Shown here: one piece after another, positions 62,454 to 64,000 of the stretch | Layout: each line of letters opens with the position of its first letter | How positions within the stretch are numbered: the first letter of the stretch is position 1 | NCBI GenBank assembly: GCA_964646815.1 | Contig: CAZYFH010000005.1 | Location: forward strand, 62,001 to 126,000 | Source of the DNA: CAZYFH01 sp964646815 | Lineage (GTDB): Bacteria; Acidobacteriota; Vicinamibacteria; Vicinamibacterales; UBA8438 | Length of the DNA stretch: 64,000 nt | Direction: 5' to 3' | The notes under the pieces: generated by a model | Told to the model about the DNA's origin: nothing | Database searches by the model: none | Seen by the model: only the letters and a program-made list of their open reading frames with translations | Position numbers and translations under genes: made by a program

Positions 62454-63902
62454 GTACGATTTGGCGAAGACGGCATCCGTCTGAGACGCCTGACCGCATT
62501 CGACGCAGCGACCCGAGGTTTCCGCTGACTCGAGCGGCAGGTTACGAATCGTCGCCTGTGTGTCAGCCTTAATCTTGGCCTCGCACGCGGCGTCGCCGCA
62601 CCAGGGGGCAACGACAAAGCCCGGCCGGCCATTCAGCGCGTCGCGAAACTCCTCGTGCGCCGCCACACGGACCGTGTGTGCCTCGCGGAACTGCACTGCC
62701 CGCTCGAAGAGCGCACCCTGAATAGTCTCAAGTAAGGCGTCGACCCGAGACGGAAGACCGTCCATCGGTGTTGGCAGCTTCTCGCGCGTGTCGCGGCGCA
62801 CCAGCAGGACTTGGCCCTTCTCGATGTCCTTCGGGCCGATCTCAAGTCTGAGCGGCACGCCCCGGAGTTCCCATTCCGCGAATTTCCATCCGGGCGAATA
62901 CTCCTCCCGATCGTCGAGGGAGACACGCATCCCGGCGTCGCGCAGGGCGGACGCGACTTCCTGCGCCCGCGGCAGCACCGTCTCCCGCCAGTTTCCGCGC
63001 GGAATGGGAACGATCACGACCTGAAACGGTGCTATTCGCGGTGGCAGGATCAACCCACTATCGTCCCCGTGCGTCATGATGACCCCGCCGATGAGGCGTG
63101 TCGTCATGCCCCAAGAGGTCTGCCAGACATACTGCAACGACTTGTCGCGTGCCTGGAACTTGATGTCAAAAACCTTCGCGAAGTTCTGCCCGAGCTGGTG
63201 CGACGTTCCCAATTGCAGCGCCCGACCATCGCCCATGAGCGCCTCGATCGAGTACGTATGCGCAGCGCCAGCAAACTTTTCGGTCTCGGTCTTCCGTCCG
63301 TCGAGGACGGGCATGGCAAGCTCGCGCTCCGCGAAGTCCTTGTAGACCGCCAGCATGCGCAGCGCCTCTTCCTCGGCCTCGGCCTCGGTTTCATGCGCCG
63401 TGTGACCCTCTTGCCACAGAAACTCCGTCGTGCGCAAAAACAGCCGTGTGACCTTCTCCCACCGAACCACGTTGGCCCACTGGTTGATGAGAATCGGCAG
63501 GTCGCGCCACGACTGGACCCACTTGGCGTACATCGTGCCGATGATCGCTTCCGAAGTCGGCCGCACGACGAGTCGTTCCTCTAGATCCTCGTCTCCGCCC
63601 CGCGTGACCCAGGCGACCTGCGGCGCGAACCCTTCGACGTGCGCCGCCTCCTTCCGCAACAGGCTCTCAGGAATAAACAGCGGGAAGTACGCGTTCACGT
63701 GACCGGTGGCTTTGAACTGCCGGTCGAGCTCTGCTTGCATCAACTCCCAGATCGCGTAGCCATAGGGCCGGATTACCATGCAGCCTTTGACCGGTGAGTA
63801 GTCCGCGAGCTCGGCGCGGCGTATCACGTCGGTATACCACCGCGAGAAATCTTTCGACTGTGGCGTGATCTCCGTCACGAACGATGCCTGTTTGGCTGTC
63901 AT
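62451..63902 (-). CDS. proS: Prolyl-tRNA synthetase (archaeal/eukaryote-like short type)
   Basis: Class II tRNA synthetase for tRNA(Pro), 483 residues, of the short ProS type without the inserted editing domain. Motif 2 region: VVRWEKVTRLFLRTTEFLWQ; active-site region: RPTSEAIIGTMYAKWVQSWR; motif 3 region with TSWGMTTRLIGGVIMTHGDD; C-terminal zinc domain with CGDAAC and CVECG; last residue Tyr (AKSY), as is usual for this type. ATG at 63902. Its TAG stop is the border of hairpin element I. Confidence 0.95.
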   Translation of the reverse strand: MTAKQASFVTEITPQSKDFSRWYTDVIRRAELADYSPVKGCMVIRPYGYAIWELMQAELDRQFKATGHVNAYFPLFIPESLLRKEAAHVEGFAPQVAWVTRGGDEDLEERLVVRPTSEAIIGTMYAKWVQSWRDLPILINQWANVVRWEKVTRLFLRTTEFLWQEGHTAHETEAEAEEEALRMLAVYKDFAERELAMPVLDGRKTETEKFAGAAHTYSIEALMGDGRALQLGTSHQLGQNFAKVFDIKFQARDKSLQYVWQTSWGMTTRLIGGVIMTHGDDSGLILPPRIAPFQVVIVPIPRGNWRETVLPRAQEVASALRDAGMRVSLDDREEYSPGWKFAEWELRGVPLRLEIGPKDIEKGQVLLVRRDTREKLPTPMDGLPSRVDALLETIQGALFERAVQFREAHTVRVAAHEEFRDALNGRPGFVVAPWCGDAACEAKIKADTQATIRNLPLESAETSGRCVECGQASQTDAVFAKSY

Positions 63903-63969
63903 CGACTGCCCGTGTGCGCGTCGTGCACAGTCTATATCGTCTGGAACGTACTGTTATTCTGGGCGAACG

Positions 63970-64000
63970 ATGAAGCCGGTCCGCATCGACGTCGCGACGG
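63970..64000 (+). CDS. Start of a gene running off the window
   Basis: ATG at 63970 opens a frame MKPVRIDVAT that leaves the window after ten codons. It is divergent from proS (67 bp apart). The 'Pxx-I-V' opening gives no family. A GGGCGAACG stretch precedes the ATG; ribosome site weak. Confidence 0.3.
   Translation, partial: MKPVRIDVAT

Noticed and set aside
1..64000. tRNA, rRNA, CRISPR array, prophage or transposase genes
   Set aside because: None found on reading: no regularly spaced repeats, no integrase or transposase domains, no cloverleaf-like intergenic segments noticed.

Overview
The window is high-GC bacterial chromosome from a Gram-negative cell: it has TonB-dependent receptors, an OmpA-type outer-membrane protein, TatA/TatC and periplasmic HtrA and S41 proteases. 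Gene content and style (DUF1684, TonB receptors with carboxypeptidase-like N-domains, AMMECR1/MEMO pair, TlyA-NadK order, GatCA) suggest Acidobacteriota, perhaps the Vicinamibacteria. That is inference; there is no rRNA gene here. I see no prophage, CRISPR array, transposase or tRNA gene. Nearly every kilobase is housekeeping, but it is peppered with a family of small hairpin elements.

Layout. 1-4.3 kb: minus-strand operon of two secreted proteins and two TonB receptors. 4.5-7.7 kb: a small secreted protein, an oxalate/formate-type MFS carrier and an AtoE-like short-chain fatty acid carrier. 7.7-9.5 kb: a decayed locus with remnants of an ECF sigma factor, its zinc-finger anti-sigma factor and two Spy/CpxP-like proteins, all broken by frameshifts, deletions or stops. 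9.5-19.3 kb: oligoendopeptidase F, aconitase, endonuclease IV, AMMECR1 and MEMO proteins, a DUF1684 protein, a zinc-ribbon protein and a methyltransferase. 19.5-22.7 kb: gatC-gatA, then small membrane and RpoZ-like proteins on the minus strand. 22.9-31.3 kb: tightly overlapped run ymdB-xseA-xseB-prenyl synthase-tlyA-nadK, then a threonine dehydratase and a glucan phosphorylase. 31.3-41.5 kb: glyoxalase-like protein, zinc-ribbon protein, lipoprotein, M24 peptidase, HtrA protease, MidA-type methyltransferase, CYTH phosphatase, a MurU/AmgK-like cell-wall sugar salvage pair, asnS. 41.5-52.2 kb: classical rimP-nusA-infB-ylxP-rbfA-nrnA-truB-rpsO-pnp translation/RNA operon with a promoter and leader terminator. 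52.3-59.2 kb (minus): M48 peptidase, SMC, S41 protease. 59.3-64 kb: tatA-tatC, OmpA-family protein, proS (minus) and the start of one more gene.

The most interesting signal is a dispersed family of about 165-bp palindromic elements, nine recognisable copies (near 11.5, 18.0, 21.7, 31.8, 34.4, 34.6, 42.2, 47.1 and 62.3 kb). All share a related core of about 95 bp with a small inner hairpin, but the terminal arms (about 20-35 bp) differ between copies while staying complementary within each copy. Most are bounded by TA inside CTAG-like sites. At four copies the TA lies in the TAG stop codon of a neighbouring gene, and at a fifth (aconitase) the element arm appears to supply the last codons and the stop. 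They look like non-autonomous insertion elements (TA-target, as in IS630/mariner or IS427-type insertion) that settle at gene ends.
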